Shown here: positions 33,545 to 42,274 of the stretch, piece after piece
Numbering within the stretch: position 1 is the first letter of the stretch
Layout: every line of letters begins with the position of its first letter
Assembly: GCA_003486645.1 (NCBI GenBank)
Contig: DNGI01000110.1
Location: 1 to 42,297, forward strand
Source of the DNA: Cyanobacteria bacterium UBA11370
GTDB lineage: Bacteria > Cyanobacteriota > Cyanobacteriia > Cyanobacteriales > Coleofasciculaceae
Length of the DNA: 42,297 nt
Direction: 5' to 3'
Notes under the pieces: model-generated
Told to the model about the DNA's origin: nothing
Database searches by the model: none
Seen by the model: the letters and a program-made list of their open reading frames with translations, nothing else
Made by a program: the position numbers and the translations under genes

Positions 33545-35065
33545 TTATTCCTCTAAAGTTGTAATTGTTAATACCTGTGGTGGTGTGGCATCGGGTGGAT
33601 AGAGAAAATTAACTTGCACCAGCCGTTGATCGGAAGGTGGCATCGTTAGCATTACCAAAGGTTCACTCATCTGCCCTCGTCGTTGGACTAAATGCACATA
33701 GCGAGTACGCGGTAAACCCGTATCATCCTTGTAGCGAATTTGTACAGTTCCCCGGAAGAAAACTTGTCTTGGTGGAGGTTCCAAAAATCGCAATCCCTCC
33801 TGAATTTGGTCTTGTTTGATCGGGGTTTGAAGCGTTACAGTAACAGTTTGAGTTTGGTTAGTCGGATTAACTAACGGTAAGGTGAGGCTATATTGTACGC
33901 CGTAGTTTCCATGAGCAAAATAAGCAGTATCAGGATAGCGTACCAACATCCTCGCACTTTGACTTTGACCTGTACCCAATCGTCCACCGGGGAGAGTACT
34001 GAGTCCATAGGAAAAAGCTTGTCCCGGTTGAGGAATCGTGAGAAATTGAGTTGTGGAACTATCCGTTAACTCAGCTTGCCACATGGAACCTTGGGCAACA
34101 CCTGCAACTCGACCGTAGATAATTGGACTAGTTGTAGTATCAGGAGGAGTGGGAGTGCGATCGCGGGGTGTCCCTAATTCTCCTTGTTCTAATAATTGCT
34201 GCCATTGTTCCAGGGTTGGTGGTTGTTCATTGCCATCCCCATCAATCAGCGCATACTGAGCCAGACTAGCTGCATAAACTATACCATCACTGCGTAACCG
34301 CATCAACGTCGAACGACCATTAAGGGGAGGGTCAAGCGATCGCACCGGAATGGGTAAATTCAGTAACATCCGGCTTTCGTTCGGTGGAATAATTAATTGA
34401 GGCGGGAAATTATCTTGCCGATATCCGCGCAGAATATCACTCATCACCCGACTACCAGGACCAGCATACACCTTACCTGCTGGATTATCTACAGACGGCG
34501 GTAACTCAATAAACGGCGCATCCGGCTGACTCAAGTAACTGGCTGCCTGTAAAATATCTATCGTGACGGGTTTTAAACCTGGATTGTGTAAGATAATCCC
34601 CAAGTAGAGTGTACGTAAATCTTCCGGTGTGGGAGGTTTAGCCACATGATGAGCAAAAATATCAAACCGTCCCTGAAACGGAAAATTTAAGTGTGCGTTT
34701 GGGTTAGCTTTGCCGTCAGGCGGAAAAGTAGAGAGTAAAATCCCTTCTGTTTGGACGAGTTCAGGACTATTGCTATTGAAAACTGGGATAGTATCTAATT
34801 GCCCTGGTAGTGTACGCACCTCTTGCGGTTGTAGGATCTCAACTTGGGGTGGTGGTTCTGGGGTGGGAGGGATTTGAGCCAGAGGAAAGATTGGTAAAAA
34901 CACTAGCATAGAGCAACTCAATAAAAAAACTGTAGAGATGATTGGTAATGAATTATAACTCTTGAAGGCGAGATCCCCGACTTCTCTAAGAAGTCGGGGA
35001 TCTGAGTCAATTGAACGTAATACGTTATCGTTATTCAGACAAAGAGAGATTGATCTGTGATTCAA
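33545..35065 (-). CDS. DUF3370 exported protein with uncertain start
   Basis: A cyanobacterial DUF3370 protein of 506 residues as the longest frame. The family part begins around residue 75 (ILQPQEVRTLPGQLDTIPVF) and runs to the end. The hydrophobic stretch 40-64 (LPIISTVFLLSCSM, then LVFLPIFPLAQ) is a signal peptide. The first 35 codons look non-native: they contain a perfect 15-bp palindrome and overlap the upstream gene by 35 bases. The Met at 34909 is too late to keep the whole signal peptide, so either the long frame is used or a non-ATG start exists. Function of the family is unknown; envelope location is likely. Confidence 0.75.
   Translation of the reverse strand: MNHRSISLCLNNDNVLRSIDSDPRLLREVGDLAFKSYNSLPIISTVFLLSCSMLVFLPIFPLAQIPPTPEPPPQVEILQPQEVRTLPGQLDTIPVFNSNSPELVQTEGILLSTFPPDGKANPNAHLNFPFQGRFDIFAHHVAKPPTPEDLRTLYLGIILHNPGLKPVTIDILQAASYLSQPDAPFIELPPSVDNPAGKVYAGPGSRVMSDILRGYRQDNFPPQLIIPPNESRMLLNLPIPVRSLDPPLNGRSTLMRLRSDGIVYAASLAQYALIDGDGNEQPPTLEQWQQLLEQGELGTPRDRTPTPPDTTTSPIIYGRVAGVAQGSMWQAELTDSSTTQFLTIPQPGQAFSYGLSTLPGGRLGTGQSQSARMLVRYPDTAYFAHGNYGVQYSLTLPLVNPTNQTQTVTVTLQTPIKQDQIQEGLRFLEPPPRQVFFRGTVQIRYKDDTGLPRTRYVHLVQRRGQMSEPLVMLTMPPSDQRLVQVNFLYPPDATPPQVLTITTLEE
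34970..35002. repeat. Perfect palindromic repeat in the 5' frame of the DUF3370 gene
   Basis: AGATCCCCGACTTCT, three bases, AGAAGTCGGGGATCT: a 15-bp perfect stem. The same kind of text is a familiar dispersed palindrome between cyanobacterial genes. Here it lies inside the longest reading frame, coding for SDPRLLREVGD. Confidence 0.85.
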
Positions 35066-35333
35066 TGAGTTGCTGCTTCTCTTGCTTCTCTTCTAAAAGT
35101 AAACCTTCTAGATGAATAAGGGCAAGAATCAGCCCTCCAATTGAAAGAATGTAACTATGTAACGTATATAAATGGACGACGGTTACAGTATTAATTGCTC
35201 CACCCGCTGTTGGTTCATAATAGAAAGATAGAAGAATTCCTGTGATAGCGGCTATCAGGCTCAAAGACAGAACAGCGACAGACAAAATCGTGGCAAGTCG
35301 CCGAACTACGAAGCTATAGGATACTGCTTTCAT
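35031..35333 (-). CDS. Small membrane protein with cytochrome-b-like N-terminus
   Basis: A 100-residue protein with two hydrophobic helices (about 12-38 and 52-76). The segment RLATILSVAVLSLSLIAAIT, then GILLSFYYEPTAGGAIN, resembles helix A and the following loop of cytochrome b6/b-type proteins. The second helix begins with HLYTLHSYI, two His that could bind haem. The usual four-helix core is missing, so this is either a short relative or a shortened copy. Its tail is charged and soluble. It lies directly upstream of the DUF3370 gene, with a small overlap if that gene's long start is used. Function unknown. Confidence 0.55.
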   Translation of the reverse strand: MKAVSYSFVVRRLATILSVAVLSLSLIAAITGILLSFYYEPTAGGAINTVTVVHLYTLHSYILSIGGLILALIHLEGLLLEEKQEKQQLIESQINLSLSE

Positions 35334-35506
35334 AGCTAACTCTTGACCTTTATAGGATGAATTGGAAAATTTATTTAATTATATGTAATTATATGTATTT
35401 TTGCTAAGGTAAGATCTATATTGACTCACCCTCTCACCTGATCCCTCCATCTCTTCCTACCCGACAAACGCCGTGTGCTGAACCAAGATTTATCCCCACA
35501 TCGGGT

Positions 35507-35522
35507 GTAGTATTAACACTAC
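35507..35522. promoter_or_regulatory. Palindromic operator candidate upstream of the ABC exporter
   Basis: GTAGTATTAACACTAC, near-perfect dyad 60 bases before the ABC ATPase start. It may bind a TetR- or MarR-type repressor; no such gene is next to it. Further upstream, TTATATGTAA is repeated in tandem near 35380. Confidence 0.4.
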
Positions 35523-35582
35523 TGAAAATTACATAAATAATACAAACAGTGTCAAGAGACTGGTAACAGTTACAGAAATTCT

Positions 35583-36581
35583 ATGTCTATCGTTGTGGCT
35601 GAGAACCTGAGCAAAATCTACCCGGTGGCGGTCAAAGAACCGGGGATTAAGGGTACATTAGCCCATTTTTTGCGTCGCACGTACCGTTCCGTGAGCGCAG
35701 TTCAAAATGTTTCCTTTGAAATTGGGATGGGGGAGGTGGTGGGATTTTTAGGCCCTAACGGCGCGGGTAAAACCACTACTCTTAAGATGCTAACGGGTTT
35801 AATTCATCCCTCCGGGGGTCAGGTTAGAGTTGCGGGTCATGTTCCGTTCAAGCGTCAACGTAGTTTCTTACAAAAGATTACCCTAGTCATGGGGCAAAAA
35901 CAGCAGTTACTCTGGGACTTACCTGCTCTAGATTCCCTCAAAGTCAACGCCGCTGTCTATGGTCTTTCTAATAAACAGTTTGAATATCGAGTCGGCGAAC
36001 TGTCAGAAATGCTATCCTTAGAAACTAAGCTCACCCAACCCGTGCGGAAACTTTCCTTGGGTGAACGCATGAAAGCCGAACTGTTAGCTGCACTCCTTCA
36101 TGAACCCCAAGTTCTCTTTCTCGATGAGCCAACATTAGGATTGGATGTCAATGCTCAATTGGGGGTACGGGACTTCTTACGGGAGTATAATCAGCGTACA
36201 GGAGCCACGGTCTTATTAACCAGTCACTACATGGCAGATATTACCGCCCTTTGCCAGCGGGTGCTACTGATTTACGAAGGTCAAATGATTTATGATGGCT
36301 CTTTGGAAGGACTACTTGACCGTTTTGCGCCCTATCGAGAGGTGAAGATAGAACTAGCTCATCCGTTACCGAATATAGAGGCATTTCAACAGAATGGGTC
36401 TACGCCCTATGGGGAATTAGCAGCGGTGGAAGGTTTAGAGGTGCGGTTTCTGGTACGACGGGAAGCCCTGACAAGTACAGTATCCCGTATTTTAGCTGAA
36501 TTGGAAGTGCTGGATTTAACCGTGACTGACCCACCCATTGAAGAAGTGATCGGTCGTGTCTTTCGTGCTGGAGTCGTTTGA
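35583..36581 (+). CDS. ABC-2-type exporter ATP-binding protein
   Basis: A 332-residue ABC ATPase: Walker A GPNGAGKT (57-64), Q-loop at VMGQKQQLLWDLP, signature LSLGE (157-161), Walker B VLFLDEPT (177-184) and the switch His in TSHYM. The extension after residue 230 (REVKIELAHP, EVRFLVRREA) is the regulatory end seen in exporters of the ABC-2/NatA or viologen type. It powers efflux by the permease whose ATG overlaps its stop (TGATG). Substrate unknown: the family includes drug, polysaccharide and sodium exporters. Length and motifs are intact. Confidence 0.9.
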   Translation: MSIVVAENLSKIYPVAVKEPGIKGTLAHFLRRTYRSVSAVQNVSFEIGMGEVVGFLGPNGAGKTTTLKMLTGLIHPSGGQVRVAGHVPFKRQRSFLQKITLVMGQKQQLLWDLPALDSLKVNAAVYGLSNKQFEYRVGELSEMLSLETKLTQPVRKLSLGERMKAELLAALLHEPQVLFLDEPTLGLDVNAQLGVRDFLREYNQRTGATVLLTSHYMADITALCQRVLLIYEGQMIYDGSLEGLLDRFAPYREVKIELAHPLPNIEAFQQNGSTPYGELAAVEGLEVRFLVRREALTSTVSRILAELEVLDLTVTDPPIEEVIGRVFRAGVV

Positions 36582-37369
36582 TGAACCAAGGGATCACAAT
36601 CGCAAAAGCTCTCCTATCCGTTTACTATGCCTACATGCTAGAGTATCGGGCTGAGTTGTTTTTGTGGGCACTGTCGGGAACCTTACCCCTGATTATGATG
36701 GGTGTGTGGACGAATGCCTCTCAGAGTGGACAATTTGGGCTAGAACCTGCGGATTTTGCTCGCTATTTTCTGATTGTTTTTCTGGTTCGACAGTTTACGA
36801 CCGTTTGGGTGATTTGGGAGTTTGAACGGGAAGTTGTCCAAGGACGACTTTCCCCCCGACTCCTCCAACCCCTTGACCCAGTATGGCATCATGTTGCGTC
36901 TCATCTGTCAGAACGGTGTGCGCGTTTACCCTTTGCGCTAACGCTGGTGGGTTTCTTTTTCTTACTCTATCCCCAGGCAATGTGGCTACCGAATCTGAGG
37001 AATGTGTTACTATTTTTGGTAGTAGCCAGTATGGCATTTGCCCTACGCTTTTTGATTCAGTACACGTTCGCCTTATTCGCCTTCTGGACTGAACGAGCGA
37101 GTGCGATCGAGCAATTTTGGCTTTTATTCTACCTTTTTCTCTCCGGTCTGATTGCGCCGTTGGAAGTTTTTCCGCCCATAGTGCGTGAGATAGCCCTTTG
37201 GACTCCCTTCCCCTATTTTATTCACTTTCCCGCCGCCGTATTAATTGGATTACCTGTGGATATCCTCCGGGGTTTGTTAATGGTGATCGGTTGGGGTGTG
37301 GTATTTTTTATTGGCAATCGCTGGTTGTGGCGTAAAGGATTGAAGCAGTATTCGGGTATGGGAGCATGA
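36581..37369 (+). CDS. ABC-2-type permease
   Basis: A 262-residue membrane protein with six hydrophobic segments, of the ABC-2 permease type (AYMLEYRAELFLWALSGTLP; LIAPLEVFPPIVREIALWTP; FPYFIHFPAAVLIGLPVDIL). The start is the ATG that overlaps the ATPase stop codon by one base; a TTG at 36578 would add one residue. Related clusters usually encode two different permeases of this size. Only one is here, so the exporter is either a homodimer or uses a second permease elsewhere. The gene converges with gyrA, with 49 bases between their stops. Confidence 0.85.
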   Translation: MNQGITIAKALLSVYYAYMLEYRAELFLWALSGTLPLIMMGVWTNASQSGQFGLEPADFARYFLIVFLVRQFTTVWVIWEFEREVVQGRLSPRLLQPLDPVWHHVASHLSERCARLPFALTLVGFFFLLYPQAMWLPNLRNVLLFLVVASMAFALRFLIQYTFALFAFWTERASAIEQFWLLFYLFLSGLIAPLEVFPPIVREIALWTPFPYFIHFPAAVLIGLPVDILRGLLMVIGWGVVFFIGNRWLWRKGLKQYSGMGA

Positions 37370-37371
37370 AA

Positions 37372-37396
37372 GGGAATTCTGTGATGCAAGAATCCC
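37372..37396 (-). terminator. Possible gyrA terminator hairpin
   Basis: On the minus strand GGGATTCT and AGAATTCCC form a stem with one bulge, followed by TTTC. It lies just after the gyrA stop. The stem is short, so confidence is low. Confidence 0.35.
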
Positions 37397-37418
37397 CTCG
37401 CCTTGATTGCTGGGAGTA

Positions 37419-40007
37419 TCAAAACGCTTCTTCTAACGCTTCCGTCTCTGTGTCTCCTTCCGATCCCGATAGAGGGATTAAGGCAACGGCGGCGATCGCA
37501 TCATCCTCATCCAACCGTTGCACTCTCACCCCTGTCGCCATTCGGGATTGAGGAGAGATGGCATCTATCGCCTGACGAATAATAATTCCGCGACTCGTCA
37601 CCACCATCATTTCTTCCCCTTGATTCACCACTCGTAAAGCGGCTAATTTATCTTGAGGTAAACGGAACTTAGTTGCCAATACTCCCATCCCCGCGCGATT
37701 TTGGAGTCGGAACTGGGATACGGGGACTCGCTTACCATATCCTCCCATGGTTACAACTAACACCCAAGGCCCTTGACCTGCCGATTCAACAACGATCTCA
37801 GAACCATTAAGATCCTCTGCTTCTTCCTCCGACTCCGTATCCTCTACCGTCACCAAATCAGCAGTAACTTGACTCGAAAGAATATCCATGCTAATTAATT
37901 CATCATTCGAGCGTAGTTTCATCGCTCTTACGCCCCGTGTTGCCCGACCCAAAGGACGCAATTGATCGTGATCGGTCTTAAAGTGAATCGCCATCCCCTG
38001 ACGCGACCCAATAATAATACTATCATCTTCTCGTGCTAATTGTACCCAGCGCAACTGGTCGCCTTCTTCTAACGAAATCGCAATTAATCCGTTCGCCCGA
38101 ATATTACTAAACGCATCCAGTGCAGTTTTCTTGATGTACCCTTGGCGAGTCAACATTACTAAATACTGTTCAGCGCTAAACTCCGATACGGGCACAATTG
38201 AAGTAATTTTTTCATCATGGGGAATCGGTAGCATTTGCACAATCGGAACCCCCCTCGCAGTGCGAGATGCGGCTGGAATTTGGTAAGTTCTTAAACAGTA
38301 GACGACACCGCGATCGCTAAAGAATAAAATGCTATCGTGATCGCAACAGGTGAGGAAATGTTCCACCCCATCATCTTCTTTCATTCGCGCCGCTGCTTTC
38401 CCACGAGTTGCCCTGGCTTGGGCGGTAAAGGAATTAACAGGCATCCGTTTAATGTAACCTTGCTCTGTGAGCAAAATCACGACTTTTTCATTCGCAATTA
38501 GGTCAATATCACCTAATTCTCCCTCAACCTGTTCAATAACCGTGCGGCGTGGTGTAGCGTGGGTAGTTTTAATCTGACTAACTTCGGTTTCAATAATTTC
38601 TAGAATCCGACTTCTCTTGGCTAGAATATCCTGCAAGTCAGCAATCCGAGTTTGTAACTCTTCGTGTTCGGCTTGAATTTTCTGGGCTTCTAATGCCGTT
38701 AAACGTCGCAATTGCATTTGTAGAATTGCATCGGCTTGGGCTTCAGAAAGACCAAATCGTTCGATTAATTCTCCCCGTGCAGTTGTGGTATCCGCCGCCG
38801 CGCGAATCGTCGCAATCACCGCATCTAAATTACCAAGGGCAATCAGTAACCCTTGCAATAAATGATCCCGTTCCTCGGCTTTTCTTAATTCATATTGCGT
38901 CCGTCGGGTAATCGTTTCAATCCGGAAATCGAGGAAAACCTCTAAGAACTGCTTAAGCGTGATCAGTTGGGGTTCATTCCTCACTAACGCCAGCATATTT
39001 GCCCCAAAATTACTTTGTAATGGGGTTTGTTTGTAAAGGTTATTTAAAACCACACGGGGATAGGCATCTCGTTTCAGTTCAATCACCACGCGCATCCCAT
39101 CGCGATCGCTTTCATCTCGAATATCTGAAATCCCATCAATACGCTTATCATTGACCATTTCAGCAATCTTTTCAATCAAAGCTGCCTTATTAGTTTGATA
39201 GGGTAACTCTGTAATGATGATTGCTTCTTTGTCAACCCGTCCTCGATGTTCAATGGTTTCAATATTCGCCACCCCGCGCATGGTGATGGAACCACGACCT
39301 GTGGTGTAAGCTTCTTTTATTCCCGATGTTCCCAAAATCTGACCTCCCGTGGGAAAATCAGGGCCAGGAATATATCGCATTAACTCCTTATCCGTAATTT
39401 CAGGATTATGAATTAATGCCACCAACCCATCAATTAATTCACCTAAATTATGAGGGGGAATATTCGTCGCCATCCCCACCGCAATTCCCGATGAACCATT
39501 GAGTAATAACTGGGGAATTCGGGCGGGTAAAACGGTTGGTTCTTGTTGGGAACCATCAAAGTTATCAGCAAAATCGACGGTTTCCGACTCAATATCGAGT
39601 AACATCGCATCGGTGGCGATCGTTTGCAAGCGGCATTCCGTGTAGCGCATCGCCGCAGGTGGATCGTTATCAACCGAACCAAAATTACCATGTCCGTTGA
39701 TCAGAGGCGATCGCATGGAAAAATCCTGTGCCATGCGAACTAACGCATCATACACCGCTGTATCACCGTGGGGGTGATACTTACCCAACACTTCCCCAAC
39801 CACACGGGCGCACTTCCGGAACGGGCGATCTGGGGTTAAACCCAACTCGTGCATGGCATAGAGAATCCGCCGATGTACTGGTTTGAGTCCATCCCTCGCA
39901 TCTGGCAGCGCCCGACCTACAATCACGCTCATCGCGTATTCTAGATAAGACTGTTGCATCTCATTCCGCAGATTCGTGGGGACAATCCGCTCCTGGGATG
40001 TACTCAT
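37419..40007 (-). CDS. gyrA: DNA gyrase subunit A
   Basis: An 862-residue type II topoisomerase subunit that cuts and rejoins DNA, working with GyrB to introduce negative supercoils. The catalytic Tyr122 lies in [10 protein letters not shown], at the E. coli position. The quinolone region [12 protein letters not shown] has Thr83 where E. coli has Ser83, plus Asp87. The C-terminal domain has six wrapped blades; the GyrA box, QRRGGKG in E. coli, reads QARATRG here. I chose the Met giving [10 protein letters not shown]; the frame stays open for 30 more codons (to 40097) without family sequence. No gyrB is in the window. Confidence 0.95.
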   Translation of the reverse strand: MSTSQERIVPTNLRNEMQQSYLEYAMSVIVGRALPDARDGLKPVHRRILYAMHELGLTPDRPFRKCARVVGEVLGKYHPHGDTAVYDALVRMAQDFSMRSPLINGHGNFGSVDNDPPAAMRYTECRLQTIATDAMLLDIESETVDFADNFDGSQQEPTVLPARIPQLLLNGSSGIAVGMATNIPPHNLGELIDGLVALIHNPEITDKELMRYIPGPDFPTGGQILGTSGIKEAYTTGRGSITMRGVANIETIEHRGRVDKEAIIITELPYQTNKAALIEKIAEMVNDKRIDGISDIRDESDRDGMRVVIELKRDAYPRVVLNNLYKQTPLQSNFGANMLALVRNEPQLITLKQFLEVFLDFRIETITRRTQYELRKAEERDHLLQGLLIALGNLDAVIATIRAAADTTTARGELIERFGLSEAQADAILQMQLRRLTALEAQKIQAEHEELQTRIADLQDILAKRSRILEIIETEVSQIKTTHATPRRTVIEQVEGELGDIDLIANEKVVILLTEQGYIKRMPVNSFTAQARATRGKAAARMKEDDGVEHFLTCCDHDSILFFSDRGVVYCLRTYQIPAASRTARGVPIVQMLPIPHDEKITSIVPVSEFSAEQYLVMLTRQGYIKKTALDAFSNIRANGLIAISLEEGDQLRWVQLAREDDSIIIGSRQGMAIHFKTDHDQLRPLGRATRGVRAMKLRSNDELISMDILSSQVTADLVTVEDTESEEEAEDLNGSEIVVESAGQGPWVLVVTMGGYGKRVPVSQFRLQNRAGMGVLATKFRLPQDKLAALRVVNQGEEMMVVTSRGIIIRQAIDAISPQSRMATGVRVQRLDEDDAIAAVALIPLSGSEGDTETEALEEAF

Positions 40008-40374
40008 ATAACCAAAAACTCCATGAAAATTAAGAATTTTGCGGATACAATGAGGAAATCTGGCTAAAATAGCACTTTTTAGCTTAATATTTCCCAAATA
40101 TTACGACTTTCTTTTAAAATTTTAACACAATTACTGAAGTGATGGGTCATTGGTCATTGGTCACTGACAAGGAACAAAACACAACAGACAGCAAACAACC
40201 AACAACAAACAAGGAAAAACTGCTGACTTATCTGCTATTTTGAGATAGTTTGGAAAGTATCGGCAGGAACTGTGCGATCGCGTAGGAGGTTTGTTTTAGG
40301 CGTTCTGCAACCGTCGCCCTGCTCAAAAAAGTAGTCGCCACGTGGTACAGTCACTCTGGGAGGAAACAGCAACC
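40008..40374. repeat. Intergenic region with TCATTGG heptamers
   Basis: GGTCATT units are repeated at about 40144-40168 (short tandem heptamer), followed by an A/C-rich stretch. The gap presumably holds the gyrA promoter, reading left, and the promoter of the small membrane gene, reading right. No other gene is visible. Confidence 0.55.
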
Positions 40375-40593
40375 ATGGAAATCGCTATTGCTTTAATTAC
40401 CTTTTGCGTGATCGCTAGTCTGGTGATGCCGGGACTCCTTCCCAAAGAGCTAACCTTTGTTTTGATTGTCTTTGGTATGGCTTATCTACTCATACCGGAT
40501 CTTCAAAGGGCTTTAACAACAGAGAAAGCGCTAGCATTGATTGTATTTGGCATCTTGTTCTCGTTAGTCATTCCCGATCTGGCGAAAAAATAG
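40375..40593 (+). CDS. Small hydrophobic membrane protein
   Basis: A 72-residue protein started at the ATG with GGGAGGAAACAGCAACC before it. An upstream start at 40342 would add 11 residues. It has three hydrophobic segments. Segments two and three look like copies of each other (LTFVLIVFGMAYLLIPDL and LALIVFGILFSLVIPDL), so the protein arose by internal duplication. No family recognised. The stop is followed directly by the left arm of a long inverted repeat. Confidence 0.6.
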   Translation: MEIAIALITFCVIASLVMPGLLPKELTFVLIVFGMAYLLIPDLQRALTTEKALALIVFGILFSLVIPDLAKK

Positions 40594-40610
40594 CCGGAAC
40601 TTCTAATAAC

Positions 40611-40805
40611 GTAAGTTGCTAGTTACCTGATTAGGGTGGCTAATGGTTAATGGCTAATGGTTAATGGCTAATGGCTAATGGTTAATGGCTAATGGTTAAT
40701 GGAAGACTCAGAAGAGAAGAAAAACATGGAAAAATCAACGATAACTATGAGCAATGAGCAATGAGCAATGAGCAATTAGCAATGAGCAATTAGCAACTTG
40801 GGTTA
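40611..40805. repeat. Left arm of a long inverted repeat around the deacetylase gene
   Basis: This 195-bp arm has the order GTAAGTTGCTAGTTACCTGA, heptamers of the TAATGGC/TAATGGT type, a unique core of about 60 bases (AAGACTCAGAAGAGAAGAAA, ...), heptamers of the GAGCAAT/TAGCAAT type, and AACTTGGGTTA. It is the reverse complement of 41840-42020, apart from differences in heptamer number and type. The rest of the gap up to 40908 is the deacetylase gene's upstream region. Confidence 0.9.
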
Positions 40806-40908
40806 TTAGACCTTCACTCCCATGAATTTTTGATTAACAAGCTTTTTAATCGTTATCAATTGTACAATTAATTCACAGTCCTATTCCGGTGCAAACTTGA
40901 CTTAAATT

Positions 40909-41832
40909 ATGCTGTCAGTCATTTACTCCGACGAGTTTCTCAAACACGATAACGGTCGGTTTCACCCCGAACGACCCGAACGGTTGACAGCCATTGTAAA
41001 TGCCTTAAAAGCAGCACCTTGGGAGGCAAAAATTGACTGGCAATTACCCACACCTGTAGAAACTCGTCCGGTAACGCCACTTCTACAAAAAATTCACGAC
41101 CAGCACTATATTGATATTGTTAAAAAAATTGCCACTTGTGGGGGTGGAATGCTCGACGGCGACACCCAAATTTCTGCTTGCAGTTATGATATTGCATTGT
41201 TAGCCGTGAATGCTTGGTTAGATGGGGTGGATCGGGTGCTGGCTGCTAATAACCCCGCTTTTGTTTTAGCACGTCCCCCCGGACACCATGCAGAACGGAG
41301 TCGAGGGATGGGGTTTTGTTTATTTTCTAATGCCGCGATCGCCGCGTTTTACGCCTTAGAACAGCCAGGAGTTGAAAAGGTCGCTATCTTGGATTGGGAT
41401 GTTCATCATGGCAACGGGACTCAAGATATTGTAGAAAAAGATCCTCGAATAGCGTACTGTTCTCTCCATCAGTCTCCCTGCTATCCCGGCACAGGTCACG
41501 CGAATGAGCGGGGTTTACACAATAATGTTCTCAATCTACCCATGTCACCGGGTAGTACTTTGGCAGACTACCAGCCAATGTTTGAGCAGAAAGTCATACC
41601 CTTCTTAAAAGAGTTTCAGCCGGATTTACTGATTGTTAGTGCGGGTTATGACGCGAATGCAGACGATCCCCTAGCCGGAATTTCTTTACAACCTCAAGAT
41701 TATGGGATATTTACCAAATACTGTCTGCAACTGACTCGGCGCATTGTTTTTGGTCTAGAGGGTGGCTATGATCTTACGGCTCTTGCTCGATCCGTTGCAG
41801 TAACAATTGAAACCTGTTTGGCACTAGACTGA
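40909..41832 (+). CDS. Histone-deacetylase-family (class II-like) amidohydrolase
   Basis: A 307-residue zinc-dependent deacetylase of the arginase/deacetylase fold. It has HPERPERL near the N-terminus, the His pair 126/127 in RPPGHHAE, zinc ligands Asp164 and His166 in DWDVHHGNG and Asp253 in DANADDPLAG, and the catalytic-loop Tyr287 in GGYD. Bacterial members remove acetyl groups from polyamines, acetoin-pathway proteins or other small amines; the substrate here is not known. The gene and about 100 bases before it lie exactly between the two arms of a long inverted repeat. No Shine-Dalgarno is visible. Confidence 0.92.
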   Translation: MLSVIYSDEFLKHDNGRFHPERPERLTAIVNALKAAPWEAKIDWQLPTPVETRPVTPLLQKIHDQHYIDIVKKIATCGGGMLDGDTQISACSYDIALLAVNAWLDGVDRVLAANNPAFVLARPPGHHAERSRGMGFCLFSNAAIAAFYALEQPGVEKVAILDWDVHHGNGTQDIVEKDPRIAYCSLHQSPCYPGTGHANERGLHNNVLNLPMSPGSTLADYQPMFEQKVIPFLKEFQPDLLIVSAGYDANADDPLAGISLQPQDYGIFTKYCLQLTRRIVFGLEGGYDLTALARSVAVTIETCLALD

Positions 41833-41839
41833 TAAGTAG

Positions 41840-42020
41840 TAACCCAAGTTGCTAATTGCTAATTGCTAATTGCTAATTGCTAATTGCTAATTGCTAATTG
41901 CTAATTGCTAATTGCTCATAGTTATCGTTGATTTTTCCATGTTTTTCTTCTCTTCTGAGTCTTCCATTAACCATTAGCCATTAGCCATTAGCCACCCTAA
42001 TCAGGTAACTAGCAACTTAC
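41840..42020. repeat. Right arm of the long inverted repeat
   Basis: 181 bp, beginning eight bases after the deacetylase stop. It has AACCCAAGTTGC, ten or so TAATTGC units, the reverse complement of the unique core, ATTAGCC units, and TCAGGTAACTAGCAACTTAC at the end. The arms differ mainly in the kind and number of heptamers (14 bp length difference). Confidence 0.9.
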
Positions 42021-42056
42021 CTGAGTACGTTCACTCTTTGCAGGAAAAAATCAACC

Positions 42057-42257
42057 TAAATATTTCATTACGATAAATGAATCATCTTGATAGGAACTTT
42101 TCAGTTCTTCAGCTTTCTTAAAGGCCGCATTCAGAGTTTGATAAGGACCAGCCCAAAAATAAGGTTTAACTAAGCAATCCTCTCCAGCCAGAGAGCCATA
42201 AACGACATAATAAACGGCATAACGCTCACTAGTAGTATCTAGAATTTTAGTTAGCAT
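42057..42257 (-). CDS. Small hypothetical protein
   Basis: About 66-68 residues, starting MLTKILDTTSERYAVYYVVY at the ATG with GAGGAG six bases before it; a GTG start two codons earlier is possible. It contains Tyr-rich beta strands and a helical KKAEELKSSYQDD segment, with no signal peptide. I do not recognise a family. The ORF stop lies at about 42051-42053; the nominal limit here is within a few bases of it. It reads towards the right arm of the inverted repeat. Confidence 0.6.
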
Positions 42258-42274
42258 AATCACTCCTCATACCC

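Noticed and set aside
37366..37551. 61-codon frame after the ABC permease
   Set aside because: Overlaps the gyrA 3' end on the other strand; shadow frame.
40611..42020. Insertion sequence with the deacetylase as passenger
   Set aside because: No transposase and no clear target-site duplication seen outside the arms; kept only as an inverted-repeat finding.
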